Assembly: GCA_000934455.1 (NCBI GenBank) | Contig: KN882717.1 | Coordinates: 153,022 to 173,186, forward strand | Source: Apostichopus parvimensis | Taxonomy: Eukaryota > Echinodermata > Holothuroidea > Aspidochirotida > Stichopodidae | DNA: 20,165 nt | Reading direction: 5' to 3' | In this document: one piece after another, positions 1-10,310 of the stretch | Numbering within the stretch: the first letter of the stretch is position 1 | How the letters are laid out: each line of letters opens with the position of its first letter | Position numbers and translations under genes: made by a program | Notes under the pieces: generated by a model | Database searches by the model: none | The model's input: the letters and a program-made list of their open reading frames with translations, nothing else | What the model was told of the DNA's origin: nothing

Positions 1-146
1 GAAATTCATTCGAGCAAATGGCTTACAGTACAAAAGCTAAAAGAACCACGTCAACAGGCATGCGTGTATGACTCTATTGTGTCTGTGTTACTTAAGTTAA
101 ACCACCCAATCAGTTACCATATGTATATACAGTACCCATTAACCGT

Positions 147-655
147 GCGTTAAGGTCCCATATGTTGTAACTATCACATGACACACGGAAAAGAAAGTAA
201 CGTTCAAGTGCGGCCAGTTAATAATTAACTCGAAAATCGTTCATCCCTTGTTTTCTAAAAAGTCCAAGTGAGTTTTGTTAATTGTTTTATGATCATCATT
301 AACCGTACGGAAAAGTTATTTTCGAATTAAACTACGTAATGCGTGTATTTGGACAATAATTCAGACACGATACTGTGCTGAATTAACAGCGCGTTAGTTC
401 CGCGTCCTATATAGCCTACATCGTAACTATCAAATGACATAAAGGAAAGTAACGTTAAGTGCAGTCAGTTAATAATTAACATCGCCCTTTGTTAATTCGA
501 AAATCGTTCATCCCTTGTTTTCTAAAAAGTCCAGATGAGTGTTGTTAATTGTTGAATGACTATCATTAACCGAACGGAAAAGTTATTTTCGAATTAAACT
601 ACGTATTGCGTGTATTTGGGCAATAATTCAGATACTGTGTTGTTACGCTGTAGCC
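147..655. repeat. Imperfect tandem duplication, period about 256-267 bp, two copies
   Basis: Two adjacent diverged copies (about 147-387 and 388-655) share long blocks. TCATCCCTTGTTTTCTAAAA starts at 241 and again at 508, and TTCGAATTAAACT starts at 321 and 588, both 267 bases apart. TAACTATCA starts at 168 and 424, 256 bases apart, so small indels separate the copies. AGTTAATAATTAA and GCGTGTATTTGG are also in both. No long reading frame spans the array. It could be a short satellite stretch or a duplicated piece of a non-coding transposon. Confidence 0.85.
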
Positions 656-2078
656 TACAGGTGGACTGTTTCTTGTAAATAGTTTCCATTTTGTTATTCT
701 GAGGTGTCTTCAGTGATGCTTGGTGATTCTAATTTACAAGAATTAGGTTGTTAGTACTCACAAATTATGTAACTTCACATTCTTAACGAGGTGTTAAAAT
801 TTGCATTTTACATGTAAAAATGATAACAAGGCAAGTAATGTCGGTCCAGTAAACCATGCACAGGTGCTTCATGTGTGCAAGAAATTACCAGTACTGAGTA
901 GATCAAACACTCAAACAGCAGTTTTTGTACATGTTACAGGACCATCAGGAATCAATATCATTTTCAAAATGTCAACAGTTAAAAAAAAAACCGAGTTTAG
1001 AAGACGTACACTATATTATGGAAAAGCACGTGTACAATTGTTGATTACATGATTAGAAACGTTCTGAAATCATGTTTCATAAATCCAAACTGCTCACAAT
1101 AGCCATCGATATGACCCTTAGTCCCCTCTTACCTATTCGAAGTGAAGTCAACGGCAGCTTTTCTTGGTGTTGTACATACTAACACTTTATTTACTTTTTC
1201 AAAAGTACGTATTTTCTAACCTTTCTCTCACGTATGCTTCTTGTCCAATGAAGAAACATGTATACTAGCCTACAAAAACAATATTGACTACAAACCAAAG
1301 TTTACATATCAACACTAAACTGGGTTTAGATGCTGAGAAGTGATTCTGAATTTCGTTGTAGTCGCTGTGCTCTCAATTTGTTAACTGAACGTACCCCGGC
1401 TGTAAAGTAAAACAAATAGTAAAATCGATAAAAGTAACATCAAAATGGTCTGAAGTTAAAGAGAAACAATTTTGGAAGCATGAACGGTATTTGCCGTCTG
1501 ACTGGGTCCTATGGAATCTCTCTAATTTCAAGAGATTTTGGAAGATCTGATTTTTTATAGAGTTTTAAACTGAAAAACCTTGGCATTTAGTTTACAGCTG
1601 AGCAAAGAAAGTGCTACTCAACAGCCATTCTCTACACACATTATGTGCATCTGTTGTTTTGAAACACGCAGGTTCCTATTTCTCTTAGTAAAGTGTCAAT
1701 TAACAATTGATAGAAATTAACATTGATTTGAAATTGGGGATTATACTCTGGCAAATTCTATAAAGTACAGTTCTTGTACGATAATTTACAAATTAAAGCA
1801 GCATTTTGAACTTGGTCGTTAGATTCCCGGGACGTTCCCAAACCAAACCAAATAGCTGCTTCAAGTAGATTATTTTCTCACATTTAGGTCAAAATTGATC
1901 AAACCAAGACAATTTCTTGCATTTTTACACAAATAATAGTAACTTAATTAGTCAGTAATTTATGATTTCATTGGATTTCAAATTTCGTCAGTTGGACACT
2001 TTTATACACACGTATTAAAACACATACTTGTACAACTGTTACAAATAGGTCTCAAAATGCCAAAATTGTCAAAAATTG
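656..2078. other. AT-rich stretch with no recognisable gene
   Basis: No protein family, RNA gene or clear transposon end was recognised here. One 83-codon open frame lies at 801-1052 on the plus strand. Its only in-frame start nearby is a TTG, it has no recognisable domain, and it has no convincing splice or polyadenylation context, so it is not called a gene. A 44-codon open stretch around 1410-1545 is likewise unsupported. Confidence 0.5.
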
Positions 2079-2896
2079 TTATATCTCGTATCTATCTAAA
2101 CTTTAAATAGGATGCGAAACTAATAAGAGAATTGACTAAATAGTTGTTATATGTCTTTTACTTTGTAATCTCTTCGCATATATATACAGTGTTTATGGTA
2201 AAAGTCTAACATAACAGTTTTGACTCTATCAACGTACCATTCTAGAAAAAGGTAAATATTTCTATTTTGGGCACAGGCACCTTCATCACACCACCGTGTA
2301 CATTGTGAGTCACCATAACATTTCAATGTATTTTTCTTATGCTGCAATATCCGTTATATTTTTAACACCCATTATCTCCGACACACTTCTCCTCTTTTTT
2401 TGCAAAACTGAATATTCTATCAATCTACGATATCAATCGCTATCAATGTGGCATACTTGTCTAAATATTTTCAAAATAGCCAATTTACCTGATACCTTTA
2501 GAGATGTCTTTAAGATGTGTAGTGTGAAGTTAATTCTTACCGATCACGAACGTTTAACCTTATAAGTACACCACTGTATATACAAGTCATCCCTACACCA
2601 CTGTTCGTTATGTTGCTCGCCAGGTTTGGAATTCCCTTCCTTTTATATTACTCATTTCCGGTATGCTTCTTCTTAATATATATTATGTTTGATATGCTTT
2701 TTGCTGTTTATGTTCCGTTTTGTGTGTTCTTTTGTTTCGATTATTGTTCTGATATGCAATATACTAAGTTAAGTTATATGGTAGATTCGTTGTAAAGGTA
2801 CCCATGCTTATAAGCTTTGCTATGCTGCAATCTTGTGGGTTCTCTGTCACTGAATATACAGTCTGTCAATTTAAATGTACTGATGTACTGAAAATT
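2079..2896 (+). repeat. Repeat R1: LINE-like 3' fragment, near-identical to R2
   Basis: This 0.8-kb block recurs at 3949-4761 with about four visible differences: T/C near 2365, one extra G near 4270 in the other copy, G/C near 2733, and one tail unit. A diverged third copy is at 12360-12862. On the plus strand, in the frame ending with TGA at 2690-2692, the peptide RQVWNSLP (2618-2641) matches the WNSLP box near the C-terminus of many non-LTR reverse transcriptases. The 3' end carries two copies of the 8-bp unit ATGTACTG before the sequence diverges from R2. An 8-bp tail is a known habit of CR1-type LINEs. The clade is uncertain. Open frames inside (for example 2296-2565) do not look like conserved proteins. 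Confidence 0.6.
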
Positions 2897-3948
2897 GTCA
2901 ATGTTTCTGTGATTATTGGAAGTAAAACAGGACTAATCAAGCTAATTTAGGAACGATATCCTGGAATGATGGAGGCAAAAACATCTTGAAAACCAATGCA
3001 AAATGCTACTTTAAAGACATACCTTCTCACAATGCATGATGTCGGTGTCTGACTGAGCTTCCTCATCACTCTCTGATGATGTCAGGAGCTGGTCGCATGA
3101 TTTGCTCCTCTGGCTGGTTCGGGGCTTTGTCCGCTAGCTTGCTTAATTTTTACAGCACATAGTCTAAAAAATAATGTGAAACATGCCACATTCATCTAAT
3201 TCTTACATACAGAAGTTAATAGAATATGTAATGAACACCTACAAAATCATATGCAAGTCCCACAACAGTTCCCACAATTCAGTTGAAATTTCGGTAGGGA
3301 TATTTTCTGAAAATATATTCATTTTTTGTAGTAATTTACATTCATATAGTTATGAGAAATAACGATAAACTAACTTACACGTGGTTGTGAACTATAAGAT
3401 ACAGAAACTTTCCAGCTTTAGCAATCATCTTCAGCCACCGGAATATCCCTTATACGGGCTCTGGTCTGTTGAAAGAAGATATAACGTCAGTGCTACTAGT
3501 AACATATCGTATATCCCAGATTTTTGTGATATTTGTTTAGGCATCTAGCAACAGAAAAGATAAAAAATGTCGTTAGGGCTATTTCAACAGATAACTGTTT
3601 CTTCCCCTTATAATAGTTAACTGGTATCTTTACTACAACAAAACAAATCTATCGGGATGTGGTATTGTCCTATCGAGTTACCAATTAACAATCTTGACTG
3701 TAGAATTGGGTTTTTTAACTTAAAGGACACCACCAACAGAATATCATTGTCTCATTCATGTCTTTTACTGAAGTAAACTGATTCACGAAGTTTTGTGGCC
3801 TATTAAACCTTCCCGCATCTTCAGGAAAAAATTTATATTAACCAAAAATAACTATAAACAGTTAACAAATAATATCATGCTTTGGGCGTGAGTGTCGCCA
3901 TGTTGTTTTGTTAAGTAACGACGTTCAAAACCCGTCGAGCGCCCTCCC
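2897..3948. other. Spacer between R1 and R2; one possible small exon and a shared repeat piece
   Basis: Most of this stretch has no recognisable content. Two points stand out. A minus-strand exon-like frame lies at 3023-3133 (listed separately). A block of about 55 bases at 3643-3701, beginning AATCTATCGGGATGTGGT, recurs at 12297-12348 directly before the third R-type repeat. This suggests the ancestral repeat began there and that about 250 bases were later inserted at 3702-3948 in the R2 copy. Confidence 0.5.
3023..3133 (-). CDS. Possible internal exon, unknown protein
   Basis: On the minus strand 37 codons are open, containing the acidic, serine-rich peptide SSESDEEAQSDTD. The frame ends in phase 0 at a good splice donor (AAG|GTATGT, GT at 3022-3021). 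The 5' side is weak: an in-frame TAG lies at 3134-3136, and its AG would have to be the acceptor, without a clear pyrimidine tract. A better-looking acceptor (TTTTTTAG, near 3165) would put stops in this frame. No family is recognised; acidic serine-rich linkers occur in many nuclear proteins and in some transposases. It may be chance. Confidence 0.2.
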
Positions 3949-4761
3949 TTATATCTCGTATCTATCTAAACTTTAAATAGGATGCGAAACTAATAAGAGA
4001 ATTGACTAAATAGTTGTTATATGTCTTTTACTTTGTAATCTCTTCGCATATATATACAGTGTTTATGGTAAAAGTCTAACATAACAGTTTTGACTCTATC
4101 AACGTACCATTCTAGAAAAAGGTAAATATTTCTATTTTGGGCACAGGCACCTTCATCACACCACCGTGTACATTGTGAGTCACCATAACATTTCAATGTA
4201 TTTTTCTTATGCTGCAATATCCGTTATATTTTCAACACCCATTATCTCCGACACACTTCTCCTCTTTTTTTGGCAAAACTGAATATTCTATCAATCTACG
4301 ATATCAATCGCTATCAATGTGGCATACTTGTCTAAATATTTTCAAAATAGCCAATTTACCTGATACCTTTAGAGATGTCTTTAAGATGTGTAGTGTGAAG
4401 TTAATTCTTACCGATCACGAACGTTTAACCTTATAAGTACACCACTGTATATACAAGTCATCCCTACACCACTGTTCGTTATGTTGCTCGCCAGGTTTGG
4501 AATTCCCTTCCTTTTATATTACTCATTTCCGGTATGCTTCTTCTTAATATATATTATGTTTGATATGCTTTTTGCTGTTTATGTTCCGTTTTGTGTGTTC
4601 TTTTCTTTCGATTATTGTTCTGATATGCAATATACTAAGTTAAGTTATATGGTAGATTCGTTGTAAAGGTACCCATGCTTATAAGCTTTGCTATGCTGCA
4701 ATCTTGTGGGTTCTCTGTCACTGAATATACAGTCTGTCAATTTAAATGTACTGAAAATATG
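3949..4761 (+). repeat. Repeat R2: second copy of the LINE-like 3' fragment
   Basis: This copy is nearly identical to R1 and starts at the same point (shared TTATATCTCGTA, 1870 bases downstream). The offset becomes 1871 after a one-base insertion near 4270. It carries the same WNSLP-coding segment and ends with a single ATGTACTG unit, where R1 has two. The flanks differ on both sides: GCGCCCTCCC upstream here against AAAAATTG in R1. Identical 5' end points and about 99% identity favour a recent copying of one locus over two independent 5'-truncated insertions. Confidence 0.65.
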
Positions 4762-5158
4762 CGACCGAAATATATCACATCACATGCTTTGCTTTCCAGG
4801 ACTACGTGAGAGCATGTTGCTGTAAGTAGTCTAAGTGTGTTATTAGCCGTCGAGAAGCATCTCCTTATCCTCTCTATTCATATTAGTACTGAATAGCTGC
4901 TGCTCTCTGTCTATCCAGCTGTTAACAGAGCTTTATGTGGTACTTTTAAGTTATATTATAAAATTAACTTATAGTGGCATAATAAATTGTTGAAGTACTG
5001 CATTGCTTTTATCAGACTTGTTACTAAATGTAGCAGTTACTTTATCAGTTATTAGATTTTAACCTTACTTAGCAATTAAAAGCAGAGGCAGAATCACGTT
5101 TTTCACTTACACAAAGTGAAACACAGGCATAATTGCTGTACAGTTCGACATATAGGCC
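4762..5158. other. Spacer; weak terminal-exon-like signals
   Basis: No gene is recognised. A pyrimidine-rich tract ending in AG (4798-4799) precedes nine open codons and a TAG, and an AATAAA lies at 4981-4986, so a last exon with 3' untranslated region is conceivable but unsupported. A perfect 8-bp inverted repeat TTTCACTT/AAGTGAAA sits at 5101-5121. Module B lacks this spacer: there the R-type repeat is fused almost directly to the retroelement remnant. Confidence 0.4.
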
Positions 5159-5930
5159 CACCAAAGACTTAGCATAAGTGCATAAAGAAAAGCCTACTAG
5201 AACAAAACTTAAGGCAGGCATAATTGTCTTTTTCGTCTGATAATTCTGCAATAAGTCAGTATAAATCTTATTAAAGCAGACATAATTGCACATGCTTAAT
5301 TCAAATATGGCTCAAGAAGAACTTGACTATTGTGAAGAGTGAATTGATATTTAAAGTTACGCAGTCGTAGTTGCCTCCTGTGGATGGAACCCCAGAACTT
5401 TCTCAATTTATTAAAAAAAAAACATTCTTGAGACACTTCAAGAGAAGCCAAAGTGCAGTAAAGTACCTGATTATGCAGGTTGCAGTGAAGAACCTGATTA
5501 TTCAGGAAAATCTCCGTTTGCGGAACAAGGTGGTTTTACTGGCAATCAACAATTTCAGTTTGCCAATTTCGATGATGAAGTCTCAAGCATTTTCAATGAA
5601 GAACCCATCCTCAACTCAACTTGAAAATGTGTTAGACACGCGTCCTTCATTTTGAAAGGGGCAGCCATTTTCACCTACAATTGCTGACATTGTTACAAAA
5701 ATGTTCAAAGGGAAAGCATCAGATGACAAACGTAAAGAAAAGTATCAAAAGTACTGACAACTGTTACAACTTACAACTGTAAAAATCTACAACTCCCGCG
5801 GCTAAACCTGTAACAAACTTAGACCTACTGCAAGGAGCAGAGACTTGAAAACTTCAAAAAGTACAGCATAAGTCTCACGTTGTCTTGGAATGCAGAGCAT
5901 GTGAAGAGATATAGGATATCCTAATTTAAC
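5159..5930 (+). pseudogene. Decayed DIRS-like retroelement ORF1 (gag-like), module A
   Basis: The remnant starts near an ATG at 5307 (MAQEELDYCEE, then TGA at 5340). In another frame it reads CSEEPDYSGKSPFAEQGGF (about 5485-5543), and later KGQPFSPTIADIVTKMFKGK and KLRPTARSRDLK (about 5655-5850). The order, an I.DIV...F..K.SD...EKY..Y box followed by K.......R..DLK, resembles the gag-like first ORF of DIRS-type retrotransposons (recognised from memory, not searched). An over-long A run near 5410 and several stops (for example TGA just before KGQPF) break it. No reverse transcriptase or tyrosine recombinase was seen. The 5' part carries three CAGGCATAATTG-like words (5123, 5215, 5276). The same segment recurs twice in module B. 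The fragment is dead; the family assignment is moderate at best. Confidence 0.45.
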
Positions 5931-6140
5931 GAACTTGAAGTGAAGTTTGACGTATATTCTATCGGATCAATGCTCTCATGAAGGGATTACGTCCCACACA
6001 AGTGTTCGATCTTTCCCTACCCTTTAAGGGTTCGATGTGAACACTTGTTTGAACAATGAGGCTACTACAGCAACACTCTCACGCAATCCCTTCATGCAAG
6101 CATATGATTCGATGGAATCTAAATCAAACTTCACTTTAAG
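5911..6140. repeat. Foldback (long inverted repeat), module A
   Basis: The left arm (about 5932-5990, ACTTGAAGTGAAGTTTGA through TCATGAAGGGATT) and the right arm (about 6085-6140) are reverse complements at roughly 80% or more. Nested inside are a perfect 9-bp pair CAAGTGTTC/GAACACTTG (5999-6007 and 6039-6047) and a central palindrome ACCCTTTAAGGGT (6019-6031). As RNA the whole would fold into one long hairpin. The right arm is cut short compared with the copy at 14042-14286. The element lies between the retroelement remnant and the Ig gene. Confidence 0.8.
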
Positions 6141-6275
6141 TCGCAGGGGATCAGGGTTCTTTTGTACGTACACGTAAACATCATGCTTTACTTTGAGATT
6201 TGTAATGTTTCCACAATGAAAATGATATAACTTCATGTTTTCTTTTCCTTACCAAGTTAAGTAAAGCAGTTGAAG

Positions 6276-7005
6276 ATGACGTTTGTGCTGATAATTGTGC
6301 GATGGCTGCTGGCTACAGTATGTGTGGCAGAAGGGAGCAGTGAAAGATATTTCACATTTAGTTCGTCCATTTCAGAGCCCCATGCCTACATAGTTCGTGA
6401 GGGCGAGACGGTTCATCTCATCTGCCATCACGATAATACTGATGAAGTTCAAGTATGGGCGATACTATCAATTATGTTCTTGGAGGAAAACTAGACCAAG
6501 ATTCGCCAGATAATGCTGAATTTACACGAAACGTCACAACTGGCGTGCTATCATTTATACTCGTTACACGCAACAATGGTGATATTTTCATTTGCAGGAG
6601 ACCAAAGGTTAAATATTTAGACTTAAAGATCATTTACATCCCATCTCAAGAATACCCTCGCTGTACGTCTAACTATGGACGTCATGTGTTCGTTGATGAT
6701 GAATTACAAGAACCGTTTCAGTTTAACTGTTCAACTGTAAAAGCAGATCCAGATGTTGATATACTTCTCTACATCGATAAGGCAGGAAGAAAGCGACAAG
6801 TAGAAACCAGTGATTTAAATGTTCACGAGGAACAGCTGCGTTTACTCCGTATCTGGATTCTTCATTTGATAATAGCAGCTTGATATGTATAGTAACCCAA
6901 CAGTTACCTGATCCCTACCAGGAATACCAAGAATCTTGTTCCTTCGGACCACTGAAGCTGTTACCTCACCACAACGAAACCAAAAACAAAGGAGATTCTC
7001 GAGAT
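6276..7005 (+). pseudogene. Ig-superfamily receptor pseudogene, module A
   Basis: ATG at 6276 begins a hydrophobic signal peptide (FVLIIVRWLLATVCVAEG), followed without an intron by an Ig V-like domain: VREGETVHLICHH with the first Cys, VQVW with the core Trp (6456-6458), and GDIFICR with the second Cys (near 6585). A second Ig-like domain follows, with Cys in PRCTSN and FNCST, and SSFDNSSLICIV near 6860-6890 in a third frame. Sequons NVT and NCS are visible. Comparison with the copy at 14470-15508 shows a one-base loss in the G run at 6456-6459 and a loss of about 14 bases near 6832; both shift the frame. Homology fades after SCSFGPL (about 6955-7005), so Ig3 and the anchor are missing. The family is probably a cell-surface or secreted recognition protein. 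Which one is not recognised. Confidence 0.65.
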
Positions 7006-8587
7006 TGTAGCTTACTAGCTCGGACTTTGTTATTTTCAGTCCAATATATTGTACTGTGGTAATTATAACCAGATTCACTTAATGCTTCTAGATTTGTGCA
7101 TTGATATATTTAGTATATTTTGCAAGTTCATTATTACCTCACAGTTTGTACCTAAACCAAATGTAATATTTTGGAATACAACTATACTTCCAGAGTTGTT
7201 AATCTGATGTGAAAGTTACCTGTTATTATGTTCTTGATAATAGCCTTGTTATTAATGGAGTTACAGTTCGATAATTTACCAATTTCTGGACTTTTGTAGA
7301 CCAGTGTATCCTGCTCAGCTTTCCTTAATAACTGTCATATAACATACCTGGAATCAATTAACTTTGGATTGGAGAAGTGCCCTGCAGTCTAATACATGTT
7401 GGAATATGTAGCTGTTATGTATATACTATATTGGTCACCTGCAATAACTTAAATTCTTGTAGAATTCTTCTGATATTGCCTTTACTAGATGGCTGATTTG
7501 ATGAGAGGCAACTACCTGCGTTCCATTATCATATAAGTACAGCCTTAATATTAAATGTTCTTTATATGTCAACTGGCTATTGACAATATTGCATTTATGT
7601 TATATGTTATATGTCTGGAAATGTATATTTCATGTCTTGATCCATAATACATATTTCATTTTTTTAAGTACAATATTACATTCTATACAAGTAATTGGTT
7701 TTAGAACCGCACTGGTGAGTACAAGAACACAGTTAGAGGACGACCTGGATGTGTTGGTCTATAATGAGGGTGAGAACCTTAACAATCACTTAAAGTCAAC
7801 AATGGTAAAAACATGAAATTCTCGCTATCAGTGTTGGCTTCAATGTTAGCAATAAATAGTGTCAAAAGATCATTGAGTTTGTTGGCTTCTATGAAAAAAT
7901 AGCTATCTGGTGGTATGAGATAATGTTATATCCATCATATGATGGCGGTAGTGGTGGTATATGAAAAAAAAAGGAACAGTTCAGAGCTGGGGTAGTAAAC
8001 ACAGAACAATGTAAAAATAAAGAGTTTCAAGGAAATCAAAAGATACGAATAATATGTAGGACTATGACAAAACGACAGCTATATTTGATGTATGAATGTG
8101 AAAAATGATAAATAGTGTAAACGGAATATAGTGCTACGCACGATAAAATATACATACTACTAATACTGACAATTGAAAAAAAAAAAAGAGTGTGATCAGA
8201 TAACAAAGGGCTGAGCAAATTGGGAAATGAATACGGAAAATATAACCACTGGCTTATTCCTGCAATAAGCAATGCAGGAAACGCTCATCCTACAACTGAT
8301 TATAAAGTTTGCGCAGTATCAGCATAATTGTTCTAGTTTTGTCCATGCAATACGATATTGGATTCAAGCGTTAGGCCTTTTTGGTCTATTACTGCATGGA
8401 ATAGAGTAGCTCAAATCCCCGATACAAACTGCATACATGGGACTGTGTAAATACAATAGAGCATGACTTCCTCCGAAATTTCTATATCGTATTACGTGCA
8501 AGCAATCGCTAAAGATACCGTGCATGGGCTTATTCAGGATTTTACAAAGGCTGGGATGAGATCGTTGAACACAACCCTCAAGTCGGA
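7006..8587. other. AT-rich stretch with no recognisable gene
   Basis: Nothing convincing was found. A plus-strand open frame at 7580-7816 has an acceptor-like TTGGTTTTAG before AACCGC and a donor-like ACTG|GTGAGT at 7709-7718, but the competing frames are equally plausible and none has a recognisable domain. An imperfect inverted pair TCCATGCAATA/TATTACTGCATGGA lies around 8342-8400, with no tRNA-like or other RNA fold identified. Confidence 0.45.
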
Positions 8588-8770
8588 GGGGGGGGGGGGG
8601 CTCCTGAAAAATGTGAAATCATCCAGTTGAGGCAGATTAGGCAATAAATCAGGTCCATAATTTGTTCTACAGGCAAGGTTGTGCTAACGTCGACTAAATG
8701 TAATTGTATGGGGATTGAAAAAGAGGGTGTGCACGTATCCCACACCCCTGGATCCGCGCCTGTCTTGACA
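8588..8770. repeat. G(13) run and possible transposon-end debris
   Basis: A run of 13 G (8588-8600) is followed by unassigned sequence that ends in CACACCCCTGGATCCGCGCC (about 8741-8760). Similar CCCCTGGATCCGC words beside G or C runs are frequent in repeats of marine invertebrates (from memory). No terminal inverted repeats or coding capacity are visible, so the class is unknown. Confidence 0.3.
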
Positions 8771-8896
8771 AATTTACAATATTTTAACGTCTGCTAAATA
8801 CAAAAGATAAATAATAGAAAACTGCATATTGACATGTTGATCCTCCTTAGTAAACACAGAAACACATTCAGAGATGAAAGTCTAAAAACCCTATAA

Positions 8897-9190
8897 TTAA
8901 TTCAAATTCAATTCAAATTTATTTCAACCATTGCAAAATATATAACAGTGTAACCAAGACTACGTGACCACATAAAATAGTAAGAATGCATAAATTGATG
9001 AATGCAGTATATAGATATGTAGCGAATGGTCGAAGTGGTATACTGGAAAATTACTGAATGCTTGTTTATCTGAACATCCGTATTGGTACATACAAATGTA
9101 TAATATGTAAAATATAAAACAGATAAACCACAAACAGTCAGTTAAAGTACGCTTGAAAGAGGAAACAGAAGGAGATACTTTTAATATAAT
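8897..9190 (-). repeat. Possible LINE 3' tail, minus strand
   Basis: Read on the minus strand, the sequence GCAATGGTTGAAATAAATTT is followed by TGAATTGAATTTGAATTAAT (8893-8932). Ends of this kind, AATAAA followed by TTTGAA/TTGAA units, are typical of several animal non-LTR retrotransposons. The 250 bases before it on that strand have no reading frame and would be 3' untranslated sequence. No reverse transcriptase remains. Confidence 0.35.
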
Positions 9191-9601
9191 TTTGAATGGA
9201 ATTCCAGGTAGCAGGTCCAGTATTGGATCACTACAAATTATTGTTAGATGGACTTGATGTTTTGGTTTAAAATGAATGCAATATATTTCCTTAAATGACT
9301 TGGAAACTATTTTTTATTTCTAGCTTCATCCAGAGATCAATGTTATACATATATCTTAATTGTCCATTGAAGAAGCGTCATAGTAATGAAACGCCTCCCT
9401 CCCTCCCTCCCTCCCTCAAATAAAATAAAGTATAGACATGTACATATCTACTGAACTAAAACTAATAGATAATGATTAACATGGTTAATTATAACAACAG
9501 CATGACTACCAGCGTAGCACACAGGCTGGACACCATATATATATCTGTCTTAAAACTCATATGATATATGTTATGATATAAAAAAACAGTTTAAAACTAT
9601 C
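9191..9601. repeat. Unassigned sequence with a (CCCT)n microsatellite at 9394-9417
   Basis: About six CCCT units (9394-9417) form the only clear structure, along with dinucleotide-like AT runs near 9535-9580. No gene is recognised in this interval. Confidence 0.7.
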
Positions 9602-10310
9602 ATAATAATAATAATAAAATAGTACTAATATAGCGCGTTCATCAGCAACGCTGCTCGAAGCGCTTTGCAGGAATTGAAACAATTAATATACAGGAAACAT
9701 TTAAAATACAGGAAACAATCAAAAGCAAATAGTACAAAAATATCGCCTAAAAGGTATATACCATAAAACTTATAAAAGGATAGAAAACTACATTAAAGCT
9801 ATGATGATACAAAAAATACTGTAGAGTTCAAACATCAAAGGCAATTCTAAAATAATATGTTTTCAGCGATGTTTTAAAACTGGCAAGACTTGCGCAGGTA
9901 CGCATTGAATTCGGCAAGGCATTCCATAGCTTGGGCGCACATACTGAAAATGCCTTGTCCCCAGTTTTTGTCTTTGATCTAATTTCTTGAAGCAGTCGCT
10001 GTGATGATGAGCGTAATGATCGGCTGGGAACATAGGGTGCCAGGAGATCGCCGATATAGTCGGGGCGAGGCCATGTAGAGCTTTACATGTGAGAAGATTG
10101 ATTTTGTACTTCACTCGGTACTCTACTGGGAGCCAATGTAAAGACCTGAGAATCGGCGTTATGTGGTCTCTCCTCTTCACTCTACAAACTACTCGAGCAG
10201 CGCTGTTCTGGACTTGTTGCAGTTAACGAGTGGCATATCACGGTAACCCGAATAACAATAGTATCATGAGTGGCATCGCTAACCAAACTGAATGCGCAAT
10301 ATGATTACCA
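9602..10310 (-). mobile_element. Truncated LINE, L2/CR1-like 3' end
   Basis: On the minus strand, motifs of the C-terminal part of a non-LTR reverse transcriptase run in order: LLLFGLP, LQQVQNSAARVVCR, HITPILRSLHWLPVEYRVKY, LLTCKALHGLAP, then after a frameshift KAFSVCAPKLWNALP and SLASFKTSLKTYYF, ending at TGA (9828-9830). The upstream palm-domain part is missing, so the element is 5'-truncated near 10310. Two stops interrupt the LFGLP-LQQVQN stretch, and the frame changes near 10005-10025. The 3' untranslated region ends with GCGCTTCGAGCAG...GAACGCGCTATATTAG and an ATT microsatellite (9602-9616 on the plus strand). That layout is characteristic of L2-type LINEs. It is dead. Confidence 0.85.

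Noticed and set aside
801-1052. 83-codon plus-strand frame
   Set aside because: It has no ATG-led context, no recognisable domain and no splice or polyadenylation support. Frames of this length are expected by chance in 20 kb.
2147-2347. 66-codon minus-strand frame, repeated identically at 4017-4217
   Set aside because: It is identical only because R1 and R2 are recent copies of each other; the diverged copy R3 does not keep it open, so it is not conserved coding sequence.
3401-3470. Minus-strand segment after TTCTTTCAACAG reading TRARIRDIPVAEDDC then stop
   Set aside because: A good acceptor, but only 15 codons and no recognisable protein; the alternative frame has its own stop.
4800-4829. 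Possible last exon (acceptor TTTGCTTTCCAG, nine codons, TAG, AATAAA at 4981)
   Set aside because: Too short to judge, and no upstream exon could be found.
6027-6040. GGGTTCGATGT resembling a tRNA B box
   Set aside because: No matching A box at the right distance and no cloverleaf; the word belongs to the foldback's inner hairpin.
6024-6236. 70-codon minus-strand frame across the foldback
   Set aside because: It arises from the inverted repeat and is antisense to the Ig leader region; it is not a gene.
7580-7816. 78-codon plus-strand frame with acceptor-like and donor-like words
   Set aside because: Competing frames are equally plausible, no domain is recognised, and it starts in AT-rich non-coding sequence.
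8342-8400. Inverted pair TCCATGCAATA/TATTACTGCATGGA as a possible small RNA hairpin
   Set aside because: The arms are short and imperfect with a loop of about 35 bases that has no structure; chance is adequate.
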